The notes below the pieces were generated by a model. That model ran no database searches. It had not been told where the DNA came from and saw nothing but the letters and a program-made list of their open reading frames with translations. A stretch of DNA of 64,000 nt from Antedon mediterranea (Eukaryota > Echinodermata > Crinoidea > Comatulida > Antedonidae): the NCBI RefSeq assembly GCF_964355755.1, contig NC_092670.1, positions 34,399,795 through 34,463,794 on the forward strand, read 5' to 3'. Positions 48,080-58,462 of the stretch are shown piece after piece. Position 1 is the first letter of the stretch, and every line of letters starts with the position of its first letter. Position numbers and translations under genes: made by a program.

Positions 48080-49635
48080 TTTACATTGGATCTATCCAAT
48101 TGTTATGCACAGTCACAGTCCACAGCCGATGTACATGAGCTTGCGTTCAGTTTTAAATTCTCTACACATACTATCCCAATCAAGGTACTATATGTAACAC
48201 AATATTCTTCTTCCGTATGACACCACATAAAATCATAAGTGCTAATTAAAATAAAATTAGCCTTTCCTTCCCTTCCTATTGTTTTTATAAGATAACTTTC
48301 TATTTTGGGGGGTTTTGTATTCCGAAACTTGCTTCTTTGTATCTGTTGTTTATTGTAAAAGATGTTGCAACACTTCTTCAGCATTCGCCTTAAGTGCATC
48401 TCCTCCATTCATTTTCTGTTTAATTTTTTAAAATTTTATTGTATTGTGTAATGGTATTAGTGCGGAGCTAACAGCATGTATATCTTAAAACTGTGTACGT
48501 TGTATTATAAATGGTATATTATGTAATACATTGCTGTTCACGCGTGATCATACACACATTAAAACACGTCATACTATTTGTAGAATCATTAATATTTATT
48601 TCTTAACAGCTTTTAAAATAAATTTGCTGTTGTTAAGAAAACATTCATTAAGCAATATATAGTAATTCCCTGGTATCTGAAAAAGTACGTATAAAAGTTT
48701 TGTTTTTACAGAATTAGTTATTATTTTAGAACTATATTGTTTGTAGAGACATTACTATTTCTTTTAGTAGTTTTTAAAACTAAACTTATGATAACAAAAT
48801 CATACACTACGTACTGTCATTACAAAAGTTTGTAATAATACATAATACTTTCTTGGCTCCAGTCTATCAGAAAAACGAAGTGTAGAAGTTTTGTTTTTAC
48901 AAATTTAGTTTAGTGATTTTAAACGGTACATATTGTTTGTAGAAGCACTGTTACAAATCTAGTTAATTTTTTTTTTTTACATTTCCATTATACAATACAA
49001 ACTATTATTACATTCGTTCTATACATTAGATTGATTATTAAACAGGAATAGAAACATATTTTCACTAAATTATCAGAAAGAGATAATATTAATTATCAGA
49101 AAGTGGTAACATTATCAAATATCAAATCAATATTTTAAAACATATTAGTGGACGATCAAGTCCAACAACAAACACGTTGTACACCATACAATAACACGTA
49201 CACAACAAATAAAAATACACAATTTGTGTTACATGTATTTGCAAAAACCTAAATAGAATAAATATATTATTTTAAGTAATACTAATACATGTTATATATT
49301 ATATTGCCATAAGTTAACTTAGCTATATTGTCCCCCTTAAAAAATGTTTTCTTACATTTTTTTTAATGTCACATAATAGTCATTCACTTTGACCAAAAAT
49401 TGGATCGAACAAAAAAGTTCTTAAAAAAAACCTGTAATTTAAAGCAAAAAAATAGTTTAATTGCCAATGGGTTTTTGGTTAATTTTAACCATTTATTTTA
49501 TCATTTTATAAGTGAAAAAATTAATAATTTCCATTTTTTTCTTATGGAAGTGATTAAAACTACAAAATAATCTATTCAAAGTCTGATTTTATTAATCTTT
49601 ATTTTTCATGTTTTTGGGGGACAATACATCTTTAA
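48080..49635. other. receptor-array spacer with empty LTR site and MITE
   Basis: Matches 36,710-36,878 plus 39,599-40,356. At 48,216-48,219 the TATG target is unoccupied. A TTAA-type MITE (TATTGTCCCCC ... GGGGGACAATACATCT) lies at about 49,320-49,631. A block with TTCTTGGCTCCA and AGTTTTGTTTTTACA occurs twice (48.67 and 48.85 kb), so an extra promoter-like copy may survive here. Confidence 0.7.
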
Positions 49636-50210
49636 TAGTTCGGATGTGCTTGCAAATCTTTTAAACGTTTAAACATTATGACATTATGACATTTGTTTGA
49701 ATTGTCTTATACAATATCCAATTTTGTATTCGATTTTAATTAATCTAGTCAATATTTCTTGTACTGTATCCATGAACACTTTTCTTTTCAGTGTAGATAT
49801 TAAGTATCAATGACATATAAGTTTTAAGTTTCATATCAGATCGTAAACATACTTTTAAGTATGTTTACAAATTTTGTTTTAAACAAGTTAATTTTGATTG
49901 ATTTAATATAATAATAATGGCATTAGAAGAAATATAATTTGGCATATGTCACTGTACAGTATATGATTCATGCGAATATTAAGGGTTGTTTTTTTATTGT
50001 TTTTTTTAATGCTTTTGGGTCATTTTCTTTTATTTACCAAGATTATATGATTGCAGCTCTAACGATACAAGCATATTTTGTCTGTTTACATTTATTAAAT
50101 TATGCATTTTAAATTTCCAATGCAATCACTATTTTTAAGATATTATTTCTAAGTAACCATCGTCATTTTCATCGGCACTGTATATTTTATTGCTGTGCAA
50201 CTGTGTTGTT

Positions 50211-51941
50211 TTAATGGGCTGAAGGCAGTCGTCCACTGTCGGATTTCTTTTTTTCATTGGTCATGTTGTTAAAGTTATAGCCATAACATTCATTTGTAAA
50301 AAGCTCCTTTATATTTGTAGGCCTAATATTTACCTTTTGTGGTTCCGTATCTGCTTGCTTCGCTCTAACAACTACTTTCCCTTGTCTACTTGTTTCAAGT
50401 TGTTTTACTGTTGTGTTCCATTTCGTAAATTTAGACAATTCTTCGTCTGGACTCACAGCTGCTACCTGTCTTCTCCTGGGACGATGATCATGATCCAGTT
50501 TAATACTATAATATATATCCTCAGGTTGTTCCACTTTTGTATCTTTCTTTGTAGATTTGGAGGATTCATTTTCTGCTGACTTTAGCTTCATATTCTCAGT
50601 CTGTCTACTCCGGGGTCTACTCACAGAAGGTTGATCGTCGTTAATGCTGTAATATATGTCTTCAAATTGTGTTACTTTTGTATTTTTCTTCGTAGATTTG
50701 AATGGTTCATTATCTGCTGACTTTTCTCTCATTTCTTCTACCTTTCTACTTGTTGAAGGTTGGTCATCTTTAATGTCATGTACGTCAGGTGTTTTCTCAT
50801 TTTGAATTACAGTGTTTGACATTTTTGACCTTTTATGTATGTAAAGTAATAAAAATGCAGCAAACAGAAAGAGAATTCCAGTTGTAGTTGCAAGAATTTG
50901 AATGATTACATCTTTATCGTAGTTGACTTGGTTGTAATTTCTCGGTACAGCATCTGTTTGGTCGTTGAAAATGACTGTTTTATCCAGTGGCACATCATTT
51001 ACTGTGAATTCTACAGACTCTGAGGTATGTTGATTGTCACTACTCACCAGACATTGCACAGTGTAATGACCAGCGGACAATCCTTTAAAGCACATCTCAG
51101 TGCCAGTAGCATCCATGTTACCCTTTCCATTCAATTTCCAGTTGTAAGTCTTTTTACCAACTCCAACCGTAGCTAAACAATAAAAACAGTGTTCGTCATC
51201 AGTATCATTGTTCAAAGTCTTGATTTTTGCCATTAATTGTGGGTAAACCTTTAGAATTATAGCACTGCACTCATTTCTATAATACCACATTCCCACTCGA
51301 AAAATACAATAAAAGAAAATACCATCTCCCGATTGGAAGCCTTCTAATGTGTAGTTTAACCTTACGGTCTCTGAGGCATTGTATACATAATAATACTGTG
51401 TAATTTTGTGTGATCCTTGGATCCATCCACTTGTTATTTCATGTGCGTTGTCGTCGTACGACCACGACCACGTACGTATCAGCGTACACGCAGTTATTAC
51501 TTCTTCGCCCTCTATAATATACGGTTTTAAATCTTCACAGGCAATTTCCCAGTTGAGAAATTCTTGAGATGTACCTCCATATTTGTCACTTGAAGTAATC
51601 ATAAAGTGTTGATTATCCTTATTTTGACATGTGTATATTCCTTCATCATTTTTCTTATTGAAAGATAGAAAGTACTGACAGTTTACTGTCAAGTTTTGTT
51701 CGTGAAATAGTTTGTAGTAATATGCTGATGTATAGCTACTAACGATGTAATTTAAAACGTGTCCAGTTAAGTTGTACGTTATTTGTGATGGTATTATATT
51801 TAGTACATGTTGCGGATGACTATAAGATGAAATGTAAAAATCAAACTTAATAATCTCTTCTTCTGCAGTTACATATTTCAATATTAGCATACAGATCGCA
51901 GGAAGACACAGATTAAAACACGACATAGTTTGGACAACCAT
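50211..51941 (-). CDS. R3: three-Ig-domain type I receptor, 576 aa, intronless
   Basis: Signal peptide 1-26. Ig-like domain 1 with C88 and DEGIYTC (C105); domain 2 with C152, W173 and SGDGIFFYC (C212); domain 3 with C252, W268 and YTVQC (C297). Span about 345-368 (IIQILATTTGILFLF). The tail of about 208 residues carries two copies of a ~45-residue module ending EDIYYSI (429-433, 476-480) and ELFTNECYG at 546-554. The last 12 residues (SDSGRLPSAH end) appear out of frame: the adjacent frame reads VDDCLQPIKTT, the box that closes the related proteins. So a late one-base shift has removed the final tyrosine box; here the tyrosine is also a cysteine. Otherwise intact. Confidence 0.88.
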   Translation of the reverse strand: MVVQTMSCFNLCLPAICMLILKYVTAEEEIIKFDFYISSYSHPQHVLNIIPSQITYNLTGHVLNYIVSSYTSAYYYKLFHEQNLTVNCQYFLSFNKKNDEGIYTCQNKDNQHFMITSSDKYGGTSQEFLNWEIACEDLKPYIIEGEEVITACTLIRTWSWSYDDNAHEITSGWIQGSHKITQYYYVYNASETVRLNYTLEGFQSGDGIFFYCIFRVGMWYYRNECSAIILKVYPQLMAKIKTLNNDTDDEHCFYCLATVGVGKKTYNWKLNGKGNMDATGTEMCFKGLSAGHYTVQCLVSSDNQHTSESVEFTVNDVPLDKTVIFNDQTDAVPRNYNQVNYDKDVIIQILATTTGILFLFAAFLLLYIHKRSKMSNTVIQNEKTPDVHDIKDDQPSTSRKVEEMREKSADNEPFKSTKKNTKVTQFEDIYYSINDDQPSVSRPRSRQTENMKLKSAENESSKSTKKDTKVEQPEDIYYSIKLDHDHRPRRRQVAAVSPDEELSKFTKWNTTVKQLETSRQGKVVVRAKQADTEPQKVNIRPTNIKELFTNECYGYNFNNMTNEKKKSDSGRLPSAH

Positions 51942-51980
51942 TACAACTTATAAGTAGAAACTAAACTTGTGAAAAACATA

Positions 51981-52060
51981 CGTACTGTTGTTACGAAAGC
52001 TTGTTTTGGCTCCATGGTGTCAGAAAAAGAAAAAGAAAGTAAATAAGTTTTGTTTTTAGG
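51981..52060 (-). promoter_or_regulatory. conserved upstream block of R3
   Basis: Plus-strand order ACATACGTACTG, TTACGAAAGCTT, GGCTCCATGGTGTCAGAAA, AGTTTTGTTTTTA. R4 has the same boxes in the same order, 40-140 bp upstream of its ATG. Confidence 0.55.
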
Positions 52061-52099
52061 CTACACATTCAGTTTTGAATTTTGATTTTTTTTCAACTT

Positions 52100-52685
52100 C
52101 TATAATCAATGCCGTCACTCACAGCCAATCAGACTGGTTGTTAAACAAGTAGGCTCATTGTATAAGCTTATACATTTTACTCTTGGATTAATATAGTAAT
52201 GGGTATAAGAAAAACAGCCACTATTGACCAAATATCTTTTTAAAGAAGTTTTCTTTTAAGTACATTTGTCAGTTATTAGAGTAAGATACATCTTATTACT
52301 CGAACTGATTACAAAAAATCAGTAATGCATATATATATATATATATATAGTCTTACTATAGCACCACATTTTTCTAAATATCAATGCGTCGAAATTTATA
52401 TTTTAAAAAGCGCAACAATATTCTTATATTTTTTCACATAATGTAACATATGAAATGCAATGGGGACTTCATCAATATTCAGGGTATGTAATTTGAATCA
52501 AGCTTTAAAAATGCCAACTCACCCACCGAGATACGGTAGTTTGCTCAAAACAAACTTTTGGGTGATAACACAAATTTAATTATGATTCCTTCCAACTCAT
52601 ACGCACAAATATTTATTTAAAAAAAGAAAAATAACAATGCTACTAACCATACATTATAGTGACCAATGCAATTGTCATCGGCACT
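52100..52685. other. spacer between R3 and R4, no gene seen
   Basis: AT-rich, with a (TA)n run at about 52,327-52,348. Confidence 0.6.
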
Positions 52686-54513
52686 TTATATCTTATTGCA
52701 ATATAATCGTGTTGCTTTGATGGGCTGGAGATAATCATCCACTTCTGATTTTTCATCTTCTGATATTATTTCTAAGTAACCATCATAATTGTCATTAGCT
52801 TTATATATTTTATCGCTATATAGCTGTACTGTTTTGATATGCTGGAGGTAATCATCCACCTTATCTTCTAGTTTCTCTGTTCCATGTGTTTGGGATTCAT
52901 TGATCACATTGAAGCTACACCCATAGCATTCATTTGTAAACATCTCACTGTGCTGTGTGTTATTTGTATGCCTATCATATACTGTGGATATGTGATGTTC
53001 GTTTTGTAGGCCTACTTGCTTTGCTCTCACTATTCTCATAAGTCTCCTGGTTAAAGGTTTATTCACATCGTCTTCAATGCTATGATATACGTCTTCCGGT
53101 TGTCCAACGTTTGCAATTTTCTTCGTAGACTGAAATGGTTTTGTATCTGTTTGCTTAGACCTCACCACTTCCATTTGTATACTTGTTGATGCTTTTCCAT
53201 TTTTCTTTTCAAATTTGCATGGTTCATCTCTTGTCTTAGTAGGTCTCACGTCCTCTCCATCTCTAATTGTTGAACGTTGATCATCTGTAATTTCATGTAC
53301 ATTTACTGTTCTTTCATTTTTCATTACAGTTTTTGACAGTTTACCTCTGATTGTTTTCAGTATATAAAACAATAAAAGTAAAACAAATATCAGCATCATT
53401 CCAGTTGTAGTTGCAAGTATCATAATGATTAAATCTTTATCGTGGTTGGCTTTTTTGAACTTCTGAGATGTATCCAGTGTTGAATTTGTTGGTACAGCAT
53501 CTATTCGATCGTTTTCCGTTGTCGCTTCGTCTGTTGTTGGTATACCGTTATCACAGGAACTCGTGTTTGTCTCTGTTGGAATGATAACATGTACTTCAAA
53601 TTCTACAGAATCTGAGGTATGTTGATTGTCACTACTCACCAGACATTGCACAGTGTAATTACCAGCGGACAATCCATTAAAGCACATCTCAGTCCCAGTA
53701 TCATCCATGTTGCTTTTCCCATTCAGTGTTCCAGTTGTAAGTCTTTTTACCAACTCCAACTGTAGCTACACAATAAAAACATTGTTGTTCTCCACCAGTA
53801 TCTTTTTTCGAAGTCTTGAGTGTTGCTTTTAATTTTGGATAAACCTTCAAAATGATTGTATAGCACTCACTTTTAATTGAACTAGGATATTCAATATCGG
53901 CAAAACAATAAATGAATATACCATCTCTTGGTTGAAAACCTTTAAAAGTTTGTTTATGATACATTGTTGTCACAGTGGTATTGAGATTATAAGACTGTGT
54001 GATCTTGTGTGACCCTTGGATCCATCCAAATGTTATTTCATATGAAGAGTCGTCAAAGGAATACCTACGTTTCAGTTTGCATGTAGTTATGTTTTCATCT
54101 CCCTCTATAATGTACTCTGCTAAATTTTCACAACCAATTTCTATATTGTTAGTTAAATAATTGGGTGTAATTACATGTATATCACCTGAAGTAATCATAA
54201 AATGTTGATTATCCTTATCTTGACATGTGTATATTCCTTCATCATTGTTGTTATTGAAAGATAGAAAGTAATGACAGTCTACGGCTTTTTGATCGGAAAT
54301 TCGTTTGTAGTAATATGATAATGTTTGGGTATTAACGATATAGCTTAAAACTTGTCCAGTTAGGCTGCAAGTTTTGTTTGATAGTATGATATTTAGAGGT
54401 TGATCCCCAGAATCCCAAAAATGTAAATCAAACACAACAAGATTTTCTTCAGTAATAAAATTTCTGACAATCAGCAAACTGATAATCACAAGATAAAGAT
54501 TCAAACACAACAT
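52686..54513 (-). pseudogene. R4: three-Ig-domain receptor broken by a one-base frameshift
   Basis: Two overlapping minus-strand frames make one receptor: 53701-54513 (signal peptide, Ig domains 1 and 2, start of 3) and 52686-53759 (rest of domain 3, stalk, membrane span MILATTTGMMLIFVLLLLFY, tail). The break is at about 53,725-53,740, just after TYNW in the third Ig domain, where one extra base shifts the frame relative to R3 and R5. The tail has EDVYHSIED, HSEMFTNECYG and two DDYLQxI boxes (QHI, QPI) separated by NYDGYLEI. As everything else is intact, the shift is recent, or a sequencing error, or a segregating variant. Confidence 0.8.
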
Positions 54514-54570
54514 CGTGTTCGTAGAACAATTACAACGTATGAGCAGTTTATATTTTAAAAACTTGGATAA

Positions 54571-54660
54571 ACATACGTACTGTTACGAAAGCTTTTAATA
54601 TACAATAATTTCTTGGCTTCATGGTATCAGAAATAGAAAGTACAGCAGTTTTGTTTTTAC
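54571..54660 (-). promoter_or_regulatory. conserved upstream block of R4
   Basis: Same box order as for R3: ACATACGTAC, TGTTACGAAAGCTT, TTCTTGGCTTCATGGTATCA, AGTTTTGTTTTTACA. Confidence 0.55.
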
Positions 54661-54705
54661 AAATTTGGTTATTATTTTACACATAAAGCCTGTTTGCTTG
54701 GGTCT

Positions 54706-54826
54706 CACTACTATTACGGCCATAACTGCGTTGAAACATCGGTTCTCGTAAAAGCACCGAAGTTAAGCTTGGACCCGGTTGCGTTCTGGATGGGAGACCG
54801 TCTGGGAATCGCGGCGGGTGCTGTAT
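54706..54826 (+). rRNA. 5S rRNA-like sequence, probably a pseudogene or 5S-derived SINE head
   Basis: About 120 bp, the length of 5S rRNA. The internal promoter parts are kept: AGTTAAGC (box A), GGATGGGAGACC (box C), and the 3' part CTGGGAATCGCGGCGGGTGC. The ATCGGTTCTCG and CACCGAAG segments recall echinoderm 5S. The closing stem between the two ends looks poorly paired and no T-run terminator follows directly, so a functional gene is doubtful. It lies between R4 and R5. Confidence 0.65.
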
Positions 54827-55144
54827 ATACCACAGAGTTATGGTATAATGATAATATCGGACAAGCATACCAAAACTATCAATATGCCTATAATCCGAAA
54901 TTCCTCAGTTTCCAGTTAAGCTTGAGGACCAGAATAAACACATTTTTTTTAACTACTTTCGTCAGTATACTTTCATTAATACTGGTATATACATCTTCAG
55001 TCTGTTCTATATTAAGTTCTATCGGAAATTATGACTTTGGTGTAACAGCTTTTGCCTTTTTATTTGTTAAAGGTTGTCACAGATGTTTTTTTATGGTTAG
55101 TTAATTTTGTATATTCTATCGCATATGGTACACTACTGGTCAGT

Positions 55145-57415
55145 TTATACTCTCGTCTCGTATATTTTATTGCTATAAAGCATTGTTGTTTTGATGGGCT
55201 GGATGTAGTCATCCACTCTACAGTCGGATTTCTCATGTTCGCATAATTGAGATTCATTTGTTATATTGCCACAGCCATGAAATTCACTTTTAAGTAGCTC
55301 ATGTTTCCGGATTTTATTTTTACTAGTTACTTTTTGCAGGTTAGGTCGCTCATCTGATACCGTAGCCACTTTGCAACATGGTTGATCATCTTCATATTTA
55401 ATGCTGTAATTGTATACGTGTTCAAGTTGTTCTACTTTTATATTTTTCTTCGTATATTTAGACGATTCAATATTTGCTAGGTCGTCCATTACCACTTCCG
55501 TCTGCCTACTTGTTGAACATTCATAACTCTCGTCCTCGTCTTCAGATTCTATGTTTGTATTTATCTTGTGAAATGTGGATGATTTGTTAATTGGCTTCAG
55601 CCTCACAGTCTGTCTAAATTTTGAATTTTCATCATCTTCAATGCTGTAATAGATTTCTTCGTGTTCTACTACTTTCAAATTTTTCTTCGTAGATTTAGAC
55701 GAATCATTATTCGCTTGTTTTGGTTTTACAACCTCTCCTTGTCTAATTGATGATGTCTGATTATCATCATCTTTAATGCTATAATATATATCTTCACATT
55801 CTTCTATTTTAGTATTTTCCGTCGTAGACTCATTATCTGATGAGCTTAGCCTCATATCCAGTCTACTCGATGAATGTTCATTATCTGTTTGATTAGTTCT
55901 CACGAATTTCGCTTGTCTATTTGTTGAACGATGATGATCATCATCATCTTTAATGGCATGTAGTACGTTTGTGTGTTGATTTACCTTTGTTTTGTCATTT
56001 TGCATTACAGCGATTGACTTTTCCTCATGAAATCGTTTCAGTACAAAAAGTAATACACACAAAACAGATAGCAACAAGATTCCAAGAATTATGATGCTTA
56101 AATCTTTTAAATAGTGATCACAATTGACTTCGCTGAAATGCCGAGATGTATCCGTTCGATGGTTAACAGTTATCGTTTTGTCTGTTGCCATACCGTCATC
56201 TCCAGAGCTCGTTTGTGTCTTTGTTGTATCCCTTACTTCATCTTCCACAGTATTTGATGTACGGTGGTTGCCAGTTTCGGTTTTTGTTGTTGCTATACCG
56301 TAATTCCTAAAGCTCGTTGGTTTTCTTGTTATATCATTTACTCGAACTTCCACAGTATTCGTTGTGTGCGAATTTGAAGTACGATGCTTGTCTGTTGCTG
56401 TTTCCTCTGTTGCCATTGCATAATCCCATGAAGTAGTTGTTCTCTCTGTTTGTATAATATTATTGGTTACTTTAAATTCTACAAACTCAGATGTATGATG
56501 ATTTGCAGTAATCGCAAGACATGTAACAATGTAATTACCAGGAGACAGTCCATTAAAGCACATTTTGGTGCCAGTATTATCCACTATGCCCTTTCCATTT
56601 AAAGTCCAGATATACGTTGGTCTATTTTGGCCAACTCTAACCGTTGCTACACACGAAAAGCATTGTTCGTCGCCGGTGTCCAAAGACTTGATATTTACGA
56701 CTAATTGTGGGTAAACCTTTAAAATTATTGCATAGCACTTTTTACTTGTACGGTACTTGGATGAAGGATAACAATAAAAGAATATACCATCTCCAGATCG
56801 AAAGCCTATAAAACTTTGATTAAAACTCACTGTGACCGAGGTATTATGCAAATAGTAAGAACGTGTAATGTTATGTGATCCTTGAATCCATCCAATTGTG
56901 ATTTCAGTTGCAAGGTTGTTGTCGTTCACACGATATGAACTATAATATTGCAGCTTACATGTGATTGTTATTTTTTGTCCCTCTATAATGTTATCAACAA
57001 AGTCTTCACAGAGAATTTCCCATTCATTGTGAATCAAATTTATTGTTCCATACACGTTACCTAAAGTAATCATAAAGTGTTGATTATCCTCATTCTGACA
57101 TGTGTATATTCCTTTATCATTGTTATTATTGAAAGATATAAAGTATTGACAGTCTACAGCTTGAAAGTTTTCTTCATAAAATGTTTTGTAGAAATATAAT
57201 AGGCCTTCTGTATAACTTTTAACGATATAGCTTAAAACTTGTCCATTTAAGCTGTACGTTTTATGTGATTGTATGATATTTATTCGTCTGTCTATTCCAG
57301 AGTTCATAAAATGCAAATCAAACTTAACAAGCTGTTCTTTGGAAGTTACATACTCGATACACATTAAACTGATCACAAGAAGACACAAATTAAAATACGA
57401 CATGGTTCGAATCAT
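55145..57415 (-). CDS. R5: three-Ig-domain type I receptor with long tail, 756 aa, intronless
   Basis: Signal peptide 1-25. Ig-like domain 1 with C89 and KGIYTC (C106); domain 2 with C153, W176 and SGDGIFFYC (C215); domain 3 with C252, W270 and YIVTC (C299). A Thr/Ser-rich stalk (about 326-437) has three worn repeats, each ending near HRT. Span 438-460 (LSIIILGILLLSVLCVLLFVL). The tail of almost 300 residues carries EDIYYSI (543-547), EEIYYSI (588-592), EHVYNYSI (668-672) and, at the end, DDYIQPI and NKIYE. The expected ELFTNECYG box is worn (HELLKSEFHG). The largest and most complete member. Its span resembles R1 and R6 rather than R2-R4. Confidence 0.9.
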   Translation of the reverse strand: MIRTMSYFNLCLLVISLMCIEYVTSKEQLVKFDLHFMNSGIDRRINIIQSHKTYSLNGQVLSYIVKSYTEGLLYFYKTFYEENFQAVDCQYFISFNNNNDKGIYTCQNEDNQHFMITLGNVYGTINLIHNEWEILCEDFVDNIIEGQKITITCKLQYYSSYRVNDNNLATEITIGWIQGSHNITRSYYLHNTSVTVSFNQSFIGFRSGDGIFFYCYPSSKYRTSKKCYAIILKVYPQLVVNIKSLDTGDEQCFSCVATVRVGQNRPTYIWTLNGKGIVDNTGTKMCFNGLSPGNYIVTCLAITANHHTSEFVEFKVTNNIIQTERTTTSWDYAMATEETATDKHRTSNSHTTNTVEVRVNDITRKPTSFRNYGIATTKTETGNHRTSNTVEDEVRDTTKTQTSSGDDGMATDKTITVNHRTDTSRHFSEVNCDHYLKDLSIIILGILLLSVLCVLLFVLKRFHEEKSIAVMQNDKTKVNQHTNVLHAIKDDDDHHRSTNRQAKFVRTNQTDNEHSSSRLDMRLSSSDNESTTENTKIEECEDIYYSIKDDDNQTSSIRQGEVVKPKQANNDSSKSTKKNLKVVEHEEIYYSIEDDENSKFRQTVRLKPINKSSTFHKINTNIESEDEDESYECSTSRQTEVVMDDLANIESSKYTKKNIKVEQLEHVYNYSIKYEDDQPCCKVATVSDERPNLQKVTSKNKIRKHELLKSEFHGCGNITNESQLCEHEKSDCRVDDYIQPIKTTMLYSNKIYETRV

Positions 57416-57440
57416 TATAACTCGTTAGCCGTTCCAAAAA

Positions 57441-57456
57441 ATTGTTACCAAAGCTT
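57441..57456 (-). promoter_or_regulatory. upstream box of R5
   Basis: ATTGTTACCAAAGCTT, one base off the box before R2-R4, about 30 bp before the start codon. Confidence 0.4.
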
Positions 57457-58462
57457 ACGTGATGATTCCTTTTCGTGTTCATCGTTAGATATGAAAGTAC
57501 GCTTCTAAACTACTTTAACTATATTGGCTTAAATTTCACATGATAAGCAATCAGAAATAGAAAGTAGTCATGTTTACAGATCTTTTATCTTTATTCATAT
57601 ACTGTTATTGTCTTAAATCAAAATAAAAAATCTACTAAATTATACAGTATTATCATATGTATATAGATAACTGTACAGGTGGCGCTATATTGTGTTCAAA
57701 ATAGAGAAACAATCTGTAGAGAGAAATTCGGATTTGTCCAAACTGTAAAAAATTCTGTCCAGGATGCCATAGTAAACTTAAACAGTCATGTAAATACAAA
57801 AGGATCGATATTTGCAAATTCTTTTGACAAAATCACTGGCCAAAACATTACTTTTTTAAAATTCGATTATTATCGTCAAAAAGAATAAGTTCGAAGTGTG
57901 TCCATTTTTTGACAAAATATTGATTGTTATGCGCTAACATTGCATCATCAATTTATGATGCCATAGTAACTAATTGCTATAACCTAGAAGGTGGGATAAG
58001 GTGTGTAGTTCAGATAGATTATACTGTACATGATTACTAAATATCCAGAGAGGTTTAGGACAATTCTTAGGGGAGGGGGAAATAGCAATTGTATACACAT
58101 GCCTGGATGATGGTAATCAGCACTTATTAACATTCAGTGTTACATACGGTACATGATTACTAAATATCCAGAGAAGTTTAGGAACATTCTTAGGGGAGGA
58201 GGAAATAGCAATTGTATACAAACCGTAGAATGTAAGAGTTTGTGTACCATACTGGTGAATCATTCTAAAGGTTTACCAACAATTTGAAACTTTGAAAAGA
58301 CACTGATGGTAGCGAACATTGCAGTGTGGCGGTTAGAGAATTTGATAAAAGACGTCTAATTTGAATGGAAATGGAAATGAAAAGATACGTTATAGTGTCT
58401 GATGAATTTGTACAACTTTTAATAAACTTAATTTCTTTCGAATTTTAAAAGTAAAAACAACA
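57457..58462. other. spacer between divergent R5 and R6
   Basis: About 1 kb without a gene. A ~121-bp tandem duplication lies at 58,021-58,230 (both copies hold ACATGATTACTAAATATCCA and GAAATAGCAATTGTATACA). The promoters of R5 and R6 must both lie here. Confidence 0.6.

Noticed and set aside
54694-55104. 136-aa ORF
   Set aside because: It runs through the 5S-like sequence and spacer and shows no protein features.
47100-57415. Classical ITAM or ITIM in the receptor tails
   Set aside because: The tyrosine boxes are too widely spaced for an ITAM, and the residue at -2 is acidic, not the hydrophobic one of an ITIM; only a general phosphotyrosine role can be proposed.
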